Assembly (NCBI GenBank): GCA_937944485.1
Contig: CALDYU010000034.1
Location: forward strand, 1 to 38,584
Length of the DNA: 38,584 nucleotides
Direction of reading: 5' to 3'
Source: an uncultured Flavobacteriaceae bacterium
Lineage (GTDB): Bacteria > Bacteroidota > Bacteroidia > Flavobacteriales > Flavobacteriaceae
Shown: piece after piece, positions 15,261 to 23,753 of the stretch
How the letters are laid out: each line of letters starts with the position of its first letter
How positions within the stretch are numbered: the first letter of the stretch is position 1
Program-made: the position numbers and the translations under genes
Notes under the pieces: generated by a model
Told to the model about the DNA's origin: nothing
Seen by the model: only the letters and a program-made list of their open reading frames with translations
Database searches by the model: none

Positions 15261-16079
15261 TTATTTCAACTTGAACCTCAAATATACGGGCAAGTGATCC
15301 GAAAGTTTTCGAGCTTTTTTCAAGTTATCGCAAACCCTAATAAAATCTAATACCCCGCTTTCAACTATTAAAATATCAGTAGAAAAGAAGATATTATCAA
15401 TAGGGTGGTTAAGGTATTCAAAACCATCACAATTTCTTTTAAGTGTAGTTTTTTTATTAATTACTACAGCAGTATATCCTTTAGCTTTAAAATTGTCAAA
15501 TACAGGTTTGGCCTCATTGACATTAAAGTCTCCTGCTAATATAGTTGGAGTTTTAAAAGCCTCCACAATATATTGCGATAAGGCCTTAATTTCAGCTTCT
15601 GGGTTTCTATTATAAGGCCTAGAATGAAAATTGATAAGTGATAGTTTTTTATCGGCTATATAAAAATCTATCAAAAAAGGTTCTCTGTCAATAAGTGAAT
15701 CTAATTCTGTAATTAAGCTGCCTCTATTTTTTATTTTGATATGCTTGGTCTTCCATACCACGGCATAACGCTCTGTAACATATTTCGGGCTGTTAGTCGG
15801 GTCACTGACCACATAGTCCCATTGCGCTCCTTTTCTATTGAGAATATCGGTTAGTTTGGCAACTGCTTGAGCACCTCCATAACCAGCAACAACTTCTTGA
15901 ATGGCCACGATATCAACTTCCCTAACAATTTCTGCAATTTCCTCTAATTCCTTGTCATTCTTGGTCTTTCCTAAATCTTGAATATTCCAAGAAATCAAGT
16001 TAATAGTATCAATTTGAGAACAAACGTTAAAAGAAATAAAAAAAAGCACTACAAAAATTATTCTTATAAACACATGCAT
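15261..16079 (-). CDS. Secreted endonuclease/exonuclease/phosphatase (DNase I-like)
   Basis: The ATG at 16079 begins a signal peptide (MHVFIRIIFVVLFFISFNVC, cleavage near SQ at 21-22). An upstream in-frame TTG at 16091 is not preferred. The 272-residue protein has the full EEP set: WNIQ (31-34), catalytic Glu62 in AIQEVV, His152 in NFHSRP, Asp184/Asn186 in GDFNV, Asp228 in PIDNIFF, and Asp261/His262 in SDHLPV. Secreted EEP enzymes degrade extracellular DNA or dephosphorylate nucleotides and lipids; the substrate is not evident. The gene converges on the channel gene with only 5 bases between the stops. Upstream at 16124 is a palindrome like those before the channel array. Confidence 0.9.
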   Translation of the reverse strand: MHVFIRIIFVVLFFISFNVCSQIDTINLISWNIQDLGKTKNDKELEEIAEIVREVDIVAIQEVVAGYGGAQAVAKLTDILNRKGAQWDYVVSDPTNSPKYVTERYAVVWKTKHIKIKNRGSLITELDSLIDREPFLIDFYIADKKLSLINFHSRPYNRNPEAEIKALSQYIVEAFKTPTILAGDFNVNEAKPVFDNFKAKGYTAVVINKKTTLKRNCDGFEYLNHPIDNIFFSTDILIVESGVLDFIRVCDNLKKARKLSDHLPVYLRFKLK

Positions 16080-16123
16080 CGTTTTAGTCAAGGACTAAAA
16101 TATGGAAAATTGTACCTAAGGTA

Positions 16124-16139
16124 TTATGGAAATCTGTAA
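16124..16139. promoter_or_regulatory. Degenerate 16-bp palindrome upstream of nuclease gene
   Basis: TTATGGAAATCTGTAA matches TTACGGATATCTGTAA (reverse complement of the 9367 copy) at 14 of 16 positions. It lies 44 bases upstream of the nuclease ATG on its coding strand. TAGGTACA follows nearby instead of TAGGTTTG, so promoter function is uncertain. Confidence 0.35.
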
Positions 16140-16196
16140 ATATCTTAAGCTAGACTGACGGGTAATTCTAATCGAACTATGAAATACATTGAGCTA

Positions 16197-16385
16197 CTAA
16201 ATAGGCTTGATGTTATTGCCCCGCAAGCATGAAGAGGTATTATAAAATACCATCCTTCCTCCCTCGAACACTTCAAATAAGGCCAATTCAAAATTTAAAG
16301 GCTTTGGGTGATTTTCCATGAAACCTCTTATAAAGGGATTGCCCTGTTCCAATAAAGATTGGTAGGTTCTTCCATGTCTAAGTCC
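16197..16385 (-). pseudogene. Possible remnant open reading fragment
   Basis: The minus strand is open for 62 codons ending TAG. It contains stretches with protein-like composition (GNPFIRGFMENHP, then LNFELALFEVFEGG) but has no start codon at its beginning. A second minus-strand frame just upstream opens with ATG and encodes MIFKDLDMEEPTNLYWNRA before a stop. Together they could be a frameshifted remnant of one gene. I do not recognise the family, and a chance open frame is possible. Confidence 0.25.
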
Positions 16386-16500
16386 TTAAAAATCATAAAG
16401 TTTATATTTTTAAAAAAGAATAATCTGAATGTACTCCATTTCTAGTGCCTTGCTATTCCACTTGCAAAATCAAGAAAAAAAGCTGATATTTATCAAATAA

Positions 16501-16515
16501 TGAAATTGAATTTCA
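16501..16515 (+). promoter_or_regulatory. Candidate IclR operator abutting the first start codon
   Basis: TGAAAT, spacer TGA, ATTTCA is a perfect 6-bp dyad four bases before the ATG at 16520. Many IclR-family operators have GAAAT/ATTTC arms with a short spacer, and the second gene of the operon encodes an IclR regulator. Binding here would block both transcription and ribosome access. Confidence 0.5.
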
Positions 16516-16519
16516 TATA

Positions 16520-17287
16520 ATGAAACAATTTATTAAACAAGGAGCTACACTTTTAGATGATGCTGCTAACAAGGTCTCGCCAATTGAACAATTAAGTATT
16601 CATGGCGATTTTAGTCTTGCAGAGGCCTACGCCATACAAAAAGAACTGATAGATAAACGCTTGCTGCGTAGTGTACATCTTAGTGGTATAAAATTAGGTT
16701 TCACCAGCAAGGCCAAGATGGAGCAGGTGGGCGTGAACGAATTGATTTGGGGACACTTGACCAATAATATGAACATCGCCAATAAAGCAGCATTAGATTT
16801 TAGCAGATTTATTCGCCCTAGAGCAGAGCCAGAAATTGCTTTTCAATTGAGTCAAGATGTAGACCAAATGACTTTTCCTGTTAATCCATTAGAATGTATT
16901 TCTGGTATTGCTGTGGCCATAGAAGTTATCGATTCTCGATATAAAAATTTTAAGTTTAAGTTAGAAGATATCGTCGCCGATAACTGCTCATCGGCAGCCT
17001 ATGTGATCGGAGCTTGGCACAGCCCTAAAACGACTGTAAACAACCTTGACATAACCATGAGTCAAAATGACAACTTGGTACAATCTGGTAATTCTAATGC
17101 TATTTTAGGGAATCCGTTAGCTTCATTGGAAAAGGGGTTAATGCTTGCGCGACAAAACAATGTCCCTTTAAAAAAAGGTATGATCATCTTGGCAGGAGCC
17201 GCCACACCTTCAATATATTTAAATCAAGGCGATCATATCTCTGTCACAGCTGAACACCTAGGTCAAGTTGAATTAAATGTTATTTGA
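16520..17287 (+). CDS. 4-oxalocrotonate decarboxylase / 2-oxopent-4-enoate hydratase family
   Basis: This 255-residue protein belongs to the MhpD/DmpH branch of the fumarylacetoacetase-like superfamily. Diagnostic stretches are KLGFTSKAKMEQVGV (about residues 58-72), RPRAEPEIAF (around 100), and AIEVIDSRYKNFKF followed by DIVADNCSSAAYVIG. In this operon the expected substrate is 4-oxalocrotonate made by the 2-aminomuconate deaminase, so decarboxylation to 2-oxopent-4-enoate is the most fitting role (NbaG/AmnE-like). The family cannot be split into decarboxylase and hydratase by eye. The stop shares one base with the ATG of the IclR gene. A perfect dyad lies directly before the ATG. Confidence 0.88.
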   Translation: MKQFIKQGATLLDDAANKVSPIEQLSIHGDFSLAEAYAIQKELIDKRLLRSVHLSGIKLGFTSKAKMEQVGVNELIWGHLTNNMNIANKAALDFSRFIRPRAEPEIAFQLSQDVDQMTFPVNPLECISGIAVAIEVIDSRYKNFKFKLEDIVADNCSSAAYVIGAWHSPKTTVNNLDITMSQNDNLVQSGNSNAILGNPLASLEKGLMLARQNNVPLKKGMIILAGAATPSIYLNQGDHISVTAEHLGQVELNVI

Positions 17288-18060
17288 TGAAAGCACGTAC
17301 CAGTTCGGTAGATAAAACCTTTGCTATTCTTGAAAATTTTACCGTAGAAAAACCAGAATGGAGTATTACAGAGTTGGCTCAAGTGATGGAGTCAAACAAA
17401 AGTACGGTTTATCGTTTTTTATCAGATATGCAAAAACGAGGCGCCATGTATCAAAATCCGAATACAGGTAAATACGGATTAGGTTTAAAACTTTTTGAAT
17501 TGGGAAATCGTGTACCTATAAAAGCAGCTTTTGTAGACAAAACCCATCCCGTTTTAGCTAAGGTTTCGAAAAATATAACCGAAACAGTACATATCGCCAT
17601 TCTAAAAGACAAGCAAACCTATTATGTGGACAAGGTTGTTAGTCCCCAAGGGCTAACGGTCAATACGTCTATTGGTGATTATATTCCTTTACACTGTACG
17701 AGCTTAGGTAAAGTGTTGTTGGCCTATTCGTATACAGACTATGCTTCAATTATTACCGATGAGGTATTAGATAATACGCTTTTAGCCTTCACCACAAAAA
17801 CGATTACCAATCAAGACGTTCTTGCTAAAGAATTAAAAAAAATAAGACAACAGGGCTTTGCTATTGATAATGAAGAATATGAAATAGGATTAATTTGCGT
17901 TGGCGTGCCTATCTTTAATGCTAACAATGAAATTGTTGCTAGTCTAAGTGCGGCCGGACCTGCAAATAGGTTCAAAAAAGATCAATTGAATAACTACGTA
18001 GCGATACTCAAGGAAGGAGCAGAAGAAATAAAAAATAATATCGGAAATTTTAAAATGTAA
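17287..18060 (+). CDS. IclR-family transcriptional regulator
   Basis: The ATG at 17287 overlaps the previous stop by one base; a TTG one codon earlier is less likely. The 257-residue protein starts with a winged helix-turn-helix (KTFAILENF, WSITELAQVMESNKSTVYRFLSDMQKRG, about 10-52), then a GAF-like effector domain with the family features KYGLGLKLFELG, LHCTSLGKVLLAY and a C-terminal GLICVGVPIFNANNEIVASLSAAGP. IclR proteins respond to pathway intermediates. Placement as second gene of the catabolic operon suggests autoregulated control of kynurenine breakdown, probably through the dyad at 16501-16515. Confidence 0.92.
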   Translation: MKARTSSVDKTFAILENFTVEKPEWSITELAQVMESNKSTVYRFLSDMQKRGAMYQNPNTGKYGLGLKLFELGNRVPIKAAFVDKTHPVLAKVSKNITETVHIAILKDKQTYYVDKVVSPQGLTVNTSIGDYIPLHCTSLGKVLLAYSYTDYASIITDEVLDNTLLAFTTKTITNQDVLAKELKKIRQQGFAIDNEEYEIGLICVGVPIFNANNEIVASLSAAGPANRFKKDQLNNYVAILKEGAEEIKNNIGNFKM

Positions 18061-18061
18061 T

Positions 18062-19507
18062 GTGGAAACAATTTTAAACTATATCAACGGAAGACTAACG
18101 GCACCTTGCAATGGGTTGCATTTAAAGGTATATAATCCAGCCTTAGGTAAAGTGTATGCAGAAGCTCCTGATTCAGATGAAGAAGATATGCAGATCGCCA
18201 TCGATGCCGCCAAGAAAGCTTTTCCTATCTGGTCAACTATGGCTATAGAAAAACGACATGATTATTTGATGGTTATTGCGAAAAAAATCACTGAAAACTT
18301 AGAAGATTTAGCTCTTGCAGAGTCCATTGACAACGGTAAACCTCTTGCCTTAGCAAAAGCGGTTGATATACCACGCGCCTCAAGTAATTTTAGTTTTTTT
18401 GCGAATGCCATTACACAGTTCTCATCAGAATCACATGAAATGAACGGTCAGGCCATTAATTATACGCTAAGAAAACCTTTGGGCGTCGTAGGATGTATAT
18501 CGCCATGGAACCTTCCGCTGTATTTATTTACCTGGAAAATTGCACCTGCACTGGCCGCTGGCAATACTGTGGTTGCAAAGCCCTCGGAGGTCACACCTAT
18601 GACCGCATTTTTATTATCAAAAATTTGCATAGAAGCTGGTTTGCCTGCAGGGGTACTAAATATTGTACATGGTCAGGGTGACAAAACCGCAGCTGTACTT
18701 AGTACGCATCCTAATATTAAAGCCATTTCCTTTACGGGAAGTACGCTAGTAGGTGGTAAAATTGCCGCGAAGGCCGCACCGCTCTTTAAAAAAATATCGC
18801 TTGAAATGGGTGGCAAAAATCCGAATATAATCTTTGCTGATTGCGACTATGAAAAAATGTTAGCTACCACCGTACGATCTTCCTTTTCCAATCAAGGCCA
18901 AATTTGTCTCTGCGGTTCACGCATATTGGTAGAAAAATCCATTTATGAAAAATTTAAACGTGATTTTGTAAAGCGTACTAAAGGTTTAAAAGTCGGCAAT
19001 CCATTACATGAAGACACCAATGTGGGTGCCATAGTCTCTAAACCTCATTATGAAAAAATAAAAAGGTATATTGATTTGGCACAGCAAGAAGGCGGTACCA
19101 TTTTATGTGGTGGTAACGCCGTGCAACCAGATGGGTTTGAAGACGGATGGTATGTAGAGCCAACCATTATTGAAGGACTGAACATGAATTGCAGAACCAA
19201 TCAAGAAGAAATTTTCGGCCCTGTTGTGACCCTTATGCCTTTCGAATCAGACGAAGAAGCGCTCGACTTAGCCAATGAAAGCACCTATGGTCTAGCAACC
19301 ACAATATGGACGCAAAATATCAATCGTGCTCATTTATTGGCTTCAAAAGTTGAAGCTGGTATCATATGGGTGAACACTTGGTTAATACGTGATTTGCGCA
19401 CTCCTTTCGGAGGCATGAAAAACTCGGGTGTAGGTCGAGAAGGAGGCTTAGAAGCCTTACGCTTCTTTACAGAACCTAAAAATATATGTATCGATTATTC
19501 AAAATGA
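18062..19507 (+). CDS. 2-aminomuconate 6-semialdehyde dehydrogenase
   Basis: This 481-residue NAD-dependent aldehyde dehydrogenase begins at a GTG one base after the IclR stop; the ATG overlapping that stop runs into an immediate TAA. Conserved residues include Asn150 in SPWNLP, Lys173 in VAKPSE, the FTGST loop (224-228), general base Glu248 in SLEMGGKNPN and catalytic Cys282 in NQGQICLCGSR. Arg105 in the PRASSNF segment is where this branch places a substrate-binding Arg. The context (next to 3-hydroxyanthranilate dioxygenase and ACMSD) makes oxidation of 2-aminomuconate semialdehyde to 2-aminomuconate the likely reaction, competing with its spontaneous cyclisation to picolinate. Confidence 0.9.
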   Translation: METILNYINGRLTAPCNGLHLKVYNPALGKVYAEAPDSDEEDMQIAIDAAKKAFPIWSTMAIEKRHDYLMVIAKKITENLEDLALAESIDNGKPLALAKAVDIPRASSNFSFFANAITQFSSESHEMNGQAINYTLRKPLGVVGCISPWNLPLYLFTWKIAPALAAGNTVVAKPSEVTPMTAFLLSKICIEAGLPAGVLNIVHGQGDKTAAVLSTHPNIKAISFTGSTLVGGKIAAKAAPLFKKISLEMGGKNPNIIFADCDYEKMLATTVRSSFSNQGQICLCGSRILVEKSIYEKFKRDFVKRTKGLKVGNPLHEDTNVGAIVSKPHYEKIKRYIDLAQQEGGTILCGGNAVQPDGFEDGWYVEPTIIEGLNMNCRTNQEEIFGPVVTLMPFESDEEALDLANESTYGLATTIWTQNINRAHLLASKVEAGIIWVNTWLIRDLRTPFGGMKNSGVGREGGLEALRFFTEPKNICIDYSK

Positions 19508-19531
19508 TAACAACAACTTAAAAGTATAATT

Positions 19532-20047
19532 ATGGGAACAACATTTAATCCGATTAATTTTAAAGAGTGGATAGATCAAAATCGCGATGTGCTAAAGCCA
19601 CCAGTGGGTAACAAAGCTATCTACAATGATGATTTTATTGTTATGGTTGTTGGAGGTCCAAATTCCCGCAAGGACTACCATCTGAACCAAACTCCTGAAT
19701 TTTTCTATCAGGTTGAAGGCGATATTATTTTAAAACTTATTATAGACGGAGAGCCCCAAGATGTCCACATTAAAGAAGGAGATGTCTACTATCTTCCAGC
19801 GAACATACCTCATTCGCCACAACGGGGAGCCAATACTATTGGCTTGGTTATAGAACAAAAAAGAAGTGAAAACATGGAAGATGACCTAGCCTGGTTTTGC
19901 GAAAACTGTCATCATAAAATACATAGTGAACCTTTTACGCTAAAAAACATTGAAACTGACATGCCTGTTATTTTTGATAAATTCTATTCCAATGAAACCC
20001 TGCGTACCTGTGATGCTTGCGGCACCCTAATGGAGCCTCCAAAATAA
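19532..20047 (+). CDS. nbaC: 3-hydroxyanthranilate 3,4-dioxygenase
   Basis: This 171-residue cupin opens the aromatic ring of 3-hydroxyanthranilate to 2-amino-3-carboxymuconate semialdehyde (ACMS) using Fe2+ and O2. The metal ligands are His50, Glu56 (in QTPEFFYQ) and His94 (in NIPHSP). Substrate-binding Arg46, Arg98 and Glu109 are all present. Two CxxC pairs (123/126 and 160/163) form the rubredoxin-like second iron site typical of bacterial enzymes. It starts 24 bases after the dehydrogenase stop and precedes ACMSD, which removes its unstable product. Confidence 0.95.
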   Translation: MGTTFNPINFKEWIDQNRDVLKPPVGNKAIYNDDFIVMVVGGPNSRKDYHLNQTPEFFYQVEGDIILKLIIDGEPQDVHIKEGDVYYLPANIPHSPQRGANTIGLVIEQKRSENMEDDLAWFCENCHHKIHSEPFTLKNIETDMPVIFDKFYSNETLRTCDACGTLMEPPK

Positions 20048-20075
20048 TTCAAGAAAACAATAAAATCAAATAAGC

Positions 20076-21140
20076 ATGAGAATCAATGGCCATTCACATT
20101 TATTGCCCTACCCCGAGCAAATACCTTCTTATTTAAAAGAAAAAGAAATTTTTTGGATTGATGAAGATAGAAAACACATGCTTCAAAAGGGTTGGAAACG
20201 ACCCGTTACGGATTCTAGTTTTTTCTTAGATGAGAAATTAGAATGGATGGATTATAATAAGATTGATCATGCAGTCGTATTAAACCTTTCTCAGTTGTAC
20301 GGTAATGGTTTACGCATTCATGATATGAAATATGCACTGCGATTTCAAAATGATTTTAATGCAAAAGTGCAACAAGACCATCCTACAAAATTTACCTGCG
20401 GTTTTGTAGTACATGCCGGTTTTATCGACGGTGCCTGTTGGGAAATAGAACGTTGTGTAGAAGAACTCGGTATGCAAGTACTTTGTTTACCTACACATTA
20501 TATGGATTCTATAGGTACCTGGAGAGGTATTTTTGATAAAGAAACGGCTCCTATTTTTGAATTGGCCAACAAATACAAACTCGCTATTGAGATACACCCC
20601 TATGATGGTGAAAAATTTATTCAACTTCAGAACAAATCGTGGCGTTTTCATTTAATTTGGATGATAGCACAATGTGCGGACGCGTATCATTTTTACACGC
20701 TAGATGGTTTATATGAAAAATACCCAAATATTCGGGTATGTTTTGCTCATGGTGGTCAATTAAACCATTTGAATATAGGCAGAAGAACCCAAGGTTTTGA
20801 TGGCAGACCAGACCTTTTCGAAGGTCAAACAAGACCACGAAAAGCCCTCGGACATCCCAATATTTTCTTTGATACGCTTGTACACGACACCATTTCTTTT
20901 GAATTGATGGTGCGGCGACAAAAGGGAACGGATCAAATAATTCTAGGCTTAGACGACCCCTATCCTTTAGGAGAAATGGAAAGTGAAAAGCAATCCTCAT
21001 ACCCAGGCAAACTATTAGATCTAGCTGTTGAAGAAGGTATCATTAACAACGAACAGCATCAACAAATTTGGCATGATAATGTGGTGAAGTGGCTCTGCGG
21101 TGACCAGATTGAAACTTTTAACAAAAGAATATTTAGATAA
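20076..21140 (+). CDS. nbaD: Aminocarboxymuconate-semialdehyde decarboxylase (ACMSD)
   Basis: This 354-residue amidohydrolase-superfamily enzyme decarboxylates ACMS to 2-aminomuconate semialdehyde, drawing it away from quinolinate and NAD synthesis. The N-terminal metal motif is NGHSHLLPYP with His6 and His8. A mid-protein IEIHPYDG, AHGGQLNH in the C-terminal half and LGLDDPYPLGE give the remaining metal and active-site residues. The length matches ACMSD. It lies 28 bases after the dioxygenase gene and 4 bases before kynureninase, so the steps are encoded nearly in order. Confidence 0.95.
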   Translation: MRINGHSHLLPYPEQIPSYLKEKEIFWIDEDRKHMLQKGWKRPVTDSSFFLDEKLEWMDYNKIDHAVVLNLSQLYGNGLRIHDMKYALRFQNDFNAKVQQDHPTKFTCGFVVHAGFIDGACWEIERCVEELGMQVLCLPTHYMDSIGTWRGIFDKETAPIFELANKYKLAIEIHPYDGEKFIQLQNKSWRFHLIWMIAQCADAYHFYTLDGLYEKYPNIRVCFAHGGQLNHLNIGRRTQGFDGRPDLFEGQTRPRKALGHPNIFFDTLVHDTISFELMVRRQKGTDQIILGLDDPYPLGEMESEKQSSYPGKLLDLAVEEGIINNEQHQQIWHDNVVKWLCGDQIETFNKRIFR

Positions 21141-21144
21141 GATT

Positions 21145-22407
21145 ATGAAGCACTCTTTGGACGAGGCAAAGCAGTTAGATGCAAATGACCCTATTCGCAA
21201 TTATCGTGAACAGTTCCATATTCCGCAACAAGATAATGGAGAAAGCTTTATCTATATGTGCGGTAATTCACTGGGGCTTCAGCCCAAAACTACGGCAACT
21301 TATATTGACCAAGAACTTAAAGATTGGAAAAATCTTGGGGTTGAAGGTCATATGCATGCAGAGAATCCTTGGTTGCCATATCATGAATTCTTGACTGAAA
21401 AAATGGCCAAGGTGGTAGGGGCTAAACCTATTGAAGTGGTGGTAATGAATACCCTAAGTGTGAACCTTCATCTTTTGATGGCTTCGTTTTATCGTCCCAC
21501 GAAAGAGCAGTACAAAATTCTTATTGAATCAGATGCTTTTCCTTCGGATAAGTACGCCGTAGAATCGCAATTAAAATTTCATGGCTACGCCGATGGCCTT
21601 ATAGAACTGACGCCAAGAAAAGGGGAAGTATTGTTGCGAGAGGAAGACATTGAGAGGACCATTGAAAAGGAAGGTGCTACTATTGCCCTTATACTTTTAG
21701 GATGCCCCAATTACTATACAGGCCAGGTATTTGACTTAAAAAGAATCACAGCTTTAGGTCATGCCAAAGGATGCGTTGTCGGTTTTGACTTGGCTCACGG
21801 AGCAGGAAATTTAGACCTAAAATTGCACGATTCTAATGCGGATTTCGCAGCATGGTGTACCTATAAATATTTAAACAGTGGCCCGGGCAGTGTTGGTGGA
21901 TGCTTTATTCATGAGCGACACGCCCATGCCTTCGATCTACCCCGATTCGCAGGCTGGTGGGGTCATAATAAAGAGACTCGTTTTGGTATGCGTGACGCCT
22001 TTGACCCGATTCCAGGCGCTGAGGGATGGCAATTGAGTAATCCGCCCATTTTATCGCTAGCGGCTATAAGAGCTTCCTTAGTCATTTTTGACGAAGTAGG
22101 TATGCCAGCGCTACTTGAGAAATCCAAAAAATTGACCGATTATTTAGAAAGCTTATTACAAGAAATTAGTGATCACGTAAGTATTATTTCTCCAAAAGAT
22201 TCTGAAAAAAGAGGATGTCAACTGTCATTACAAATCACTAGTGGTCATGGAAAAATGATTTTTGATAAAATCACCGAAAAAGGGGTAATTGCAGACTGGC
22301 GTGAACCCGATGTCATTCGGGTAGCTCCCATACCGCTATACAACAGCTACGAAGATGTTTTTCGTTTTGTAGCTATATTAAAAGCTACTTTGAACCAAAG
22401 CGTATGA
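21145..22407 (+). CDS. kynU: Kynureninase
   Basis: The ATG at 21145 was chosen, giving 420 residues; an upstream in-frame ATG at 21100 lies inside the ACMSD gene. This PLP enzyme cleaves 3-hydroxykynurenine to 3-hydroxyanthranilate and alanine. Features are YMCGNSLGLQPK (37-48), NPWLPYHE (74-81), Asp215 in GFDLAHGAGN for the PLP ring nitrogen, and Lys241 in CTYKYLNSGPGSVGG as the Schiff-base lysine. The WWGH motif downstream is also conserved. The stop overlaps the kynurenine monooxygenase start by 4 bases. Confidence 0.96.
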   Translation: MKHSLDEAKQLDANDPIRNYREQFHIPQQDNGESFIYMCGNSLGLQPKTTATYIDQELKDWKNLGVEGHMHAENPWLPYHEFLTEKMAKVVGAKPIEVVVMNTLSVNLHLLMASFYRPTKEQYKILIESDAFPSDKYAVESQLKFHGYADGLIELTPRKGEVLLREEDIERTIEKEGATIALILLGCPNYYTGQVFDLKRITALGHAKGCVVGFDLAHGAGNLDLKLHDSNADFAAWCTYKYLNSGPGSVGGCFIHERHAHAFDLPRFAGWWGHNKETRFGMRDAFDPIPGAEGWQLSNPPILSLAAIRASLVIFDEVGMPALLEKSKKLTDYLESLLQEISDHVSIISPKDSEKRGCQLSLQITSGHGKMIFDKITEKGVIADWREPDVIRVAPIPLYNSYEDVFRFVAILKATLNQSV

Positions 22408-23753
22408 CTAAAAAAGATAAAGTACTTATTATTGGAGGTGGTTTATGTGGGTCGCTCTTGGCTATAAAAATGGCGCAACGAGGCTATGAGGTTGAACTTC
22501 ATGAAAAATTGCCTGATCTTAGAAAAATTGAACTAGATGCTGGCCGTTCTATCAACCTCGCATTGTCTGATAGAGGATTAAAAGCACTTGAATCTAGTGG
22601 TGTGAAAGCTGAAATTCTTGAGTTATGCATTCCTATGTATGCCAGACAGATTCACAGTATAACTGGTGAAAGTCGAAATTCTCCTTATAGCGGAAGAAAA
22701 GGCGAGAAAATTAATTCGATTTCGAGACCAGGTTTGAATAGGGCGCTGTTGCAAGCAGCCGATTCCTTTGATAATGTTAGCCTATATTTCAATTCTAAAT
22801 GTTTAAAAGTTGATTTAGACGATACTACCGCCACCTTTGAAGATGCCGAGGGTCAAACATCTGTTGTTAGTGCCACCGTTATCATGGGTGCAGATGGTGC
22901 GGGCTCAGTAGTTCGGAAAAGCCTTATGGCAAAAACCCCGCAATTATTATTCAATTATTCACAAGACTTTTTACGATCAGGATATAAAGAGTTAGAAATA
23001 CCCCCCACTAAAGATGGGGGCTACCGTATAGAAAAAGATGCACTGCATATTTGGCCAAGGGGTAAATTCATGATGATTGCTCTTCCCAATTTAGACGGTA
23101 GTTTTACAGTCACTCTATTTCACCCCTATGAGGGTGAAGGTGGTTTTAACAGCTTAGATACTGAAGAAAAATTAATGGCATTCTTTAAGAAATACTATCC
23201 AGATACACTGACTCATTTCCCGAATTTGGCCGAAGAATATTTCAATAATCCGGTGGGCATTTTAGGAACTACCAAATGCTATCCTTGGCAAGCCTATGGC
23301 AAAACCTTAATTCTAGGCGATGCGGCCCATGCCATAGTCCCTTTTTATGGCCAAGGTATGAATGCCTCATTAGAAGACGTGCGTATTCTCGACGAAATCT
23401 TGGAAAAAAACAAGGGCGATTGGTCAAAAACCTTTGTTGAATTTCAAGACTTACGTAAAGAAAATACAGATGCTATTGCAGATTTAGCCATCGATAATTT
23501 TTACGAAATGCAAGATAAGGTAGCGGACGATGCCTTCATCAAAAAGCGAAAATTAGAAATGCAGTTAGAGCAAACTTTTCCTGATTACTATTCTAAATAT
23601 TCTTTGGTCACCTTTCAAGAAGATTTGCCTTATAGCGAGGCCATGCGTAGCGGAAGAAGGCAAGATGAACTTTTACTTGAAATCTGCCAAAGAGACGATT
23701 ATGAGAGCATTCCATTAAAAGAAATATATGAACTACTAAAAGCCAAGGTATGA
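22404..23753 (+). CDS. kmo: Kynurenine 3-monooxygenase
   Basis: This 449-residue FAD and NADPH-dependent hydroxylase converts kynurenine to 3-hydroxykynurenine. It has the Rossmann motif VLIIGGGLCGSLLA (residues 7-20), LDAGRSINLALSDRGLKAL, the GADGAGSVVRK motif (about 162-172), and the second FAD motif LGDAAHAIVPFYGQGMNASLED near 303-324, which contains the FYGQG signature of the family. The C-terminal helices are shorter than the membrane-anchoring tail of eukaryotic enzymes. Both ends overlap neighbours by 4 bases, indicating tight translational coupling. Confidence 0.95.
   Translation: MTKKDKVLIIGGGLCGSLLAIKMAQRGYEVELHEKLPDLRKIELDAGRSINLALSDRGLKALESSGVKAEILELCIPMYARQIHSITGESRNSPYSGRKGEKINSISRPGLNRALLQAADSFDNVSLYFNSKCLKVDLDDTTATFEDAEGQTSVVSATVIMGADGAGSVVRKSLMAKTPQLLFNYSQDFLRSGYKELEIPPTKDGGYRIEKDALHIWPRGKFMMIALPNLDGSFTVTLFHPYEGEGGFNSLDTEEKLMAFFKKYYPDTLTHFPNLAEEYFNNPVGILGTTKCYPWQAYGKTLILGDAAHAIVPFYGQGMNASLEDVRILDEILEKNKGDWSKTFVEFQDLRKENTDAIADLAIDNFYEMQDKVADDAFIKKRKLEMQLEQTFPDYYSKYSLVTFQEDLPYSEAMRSGRRQDELLLEICQRDDYESIPLKEIYELLKAKV

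Larger units (their letters stand above)
16080..16519. other. Intergenic region between nuclease and kynurenine operon
   Basis: This 440-bp gap holds a degenerate palindrome (16124-16139), an open reading fragment on the minus strand without a start (16197-16385), and a perfect dyad just before the operon (16501-16515). No clean TAnnTTTG element was found for the rightward operon. The middle part may be gene debris. Confidence 0.55.
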
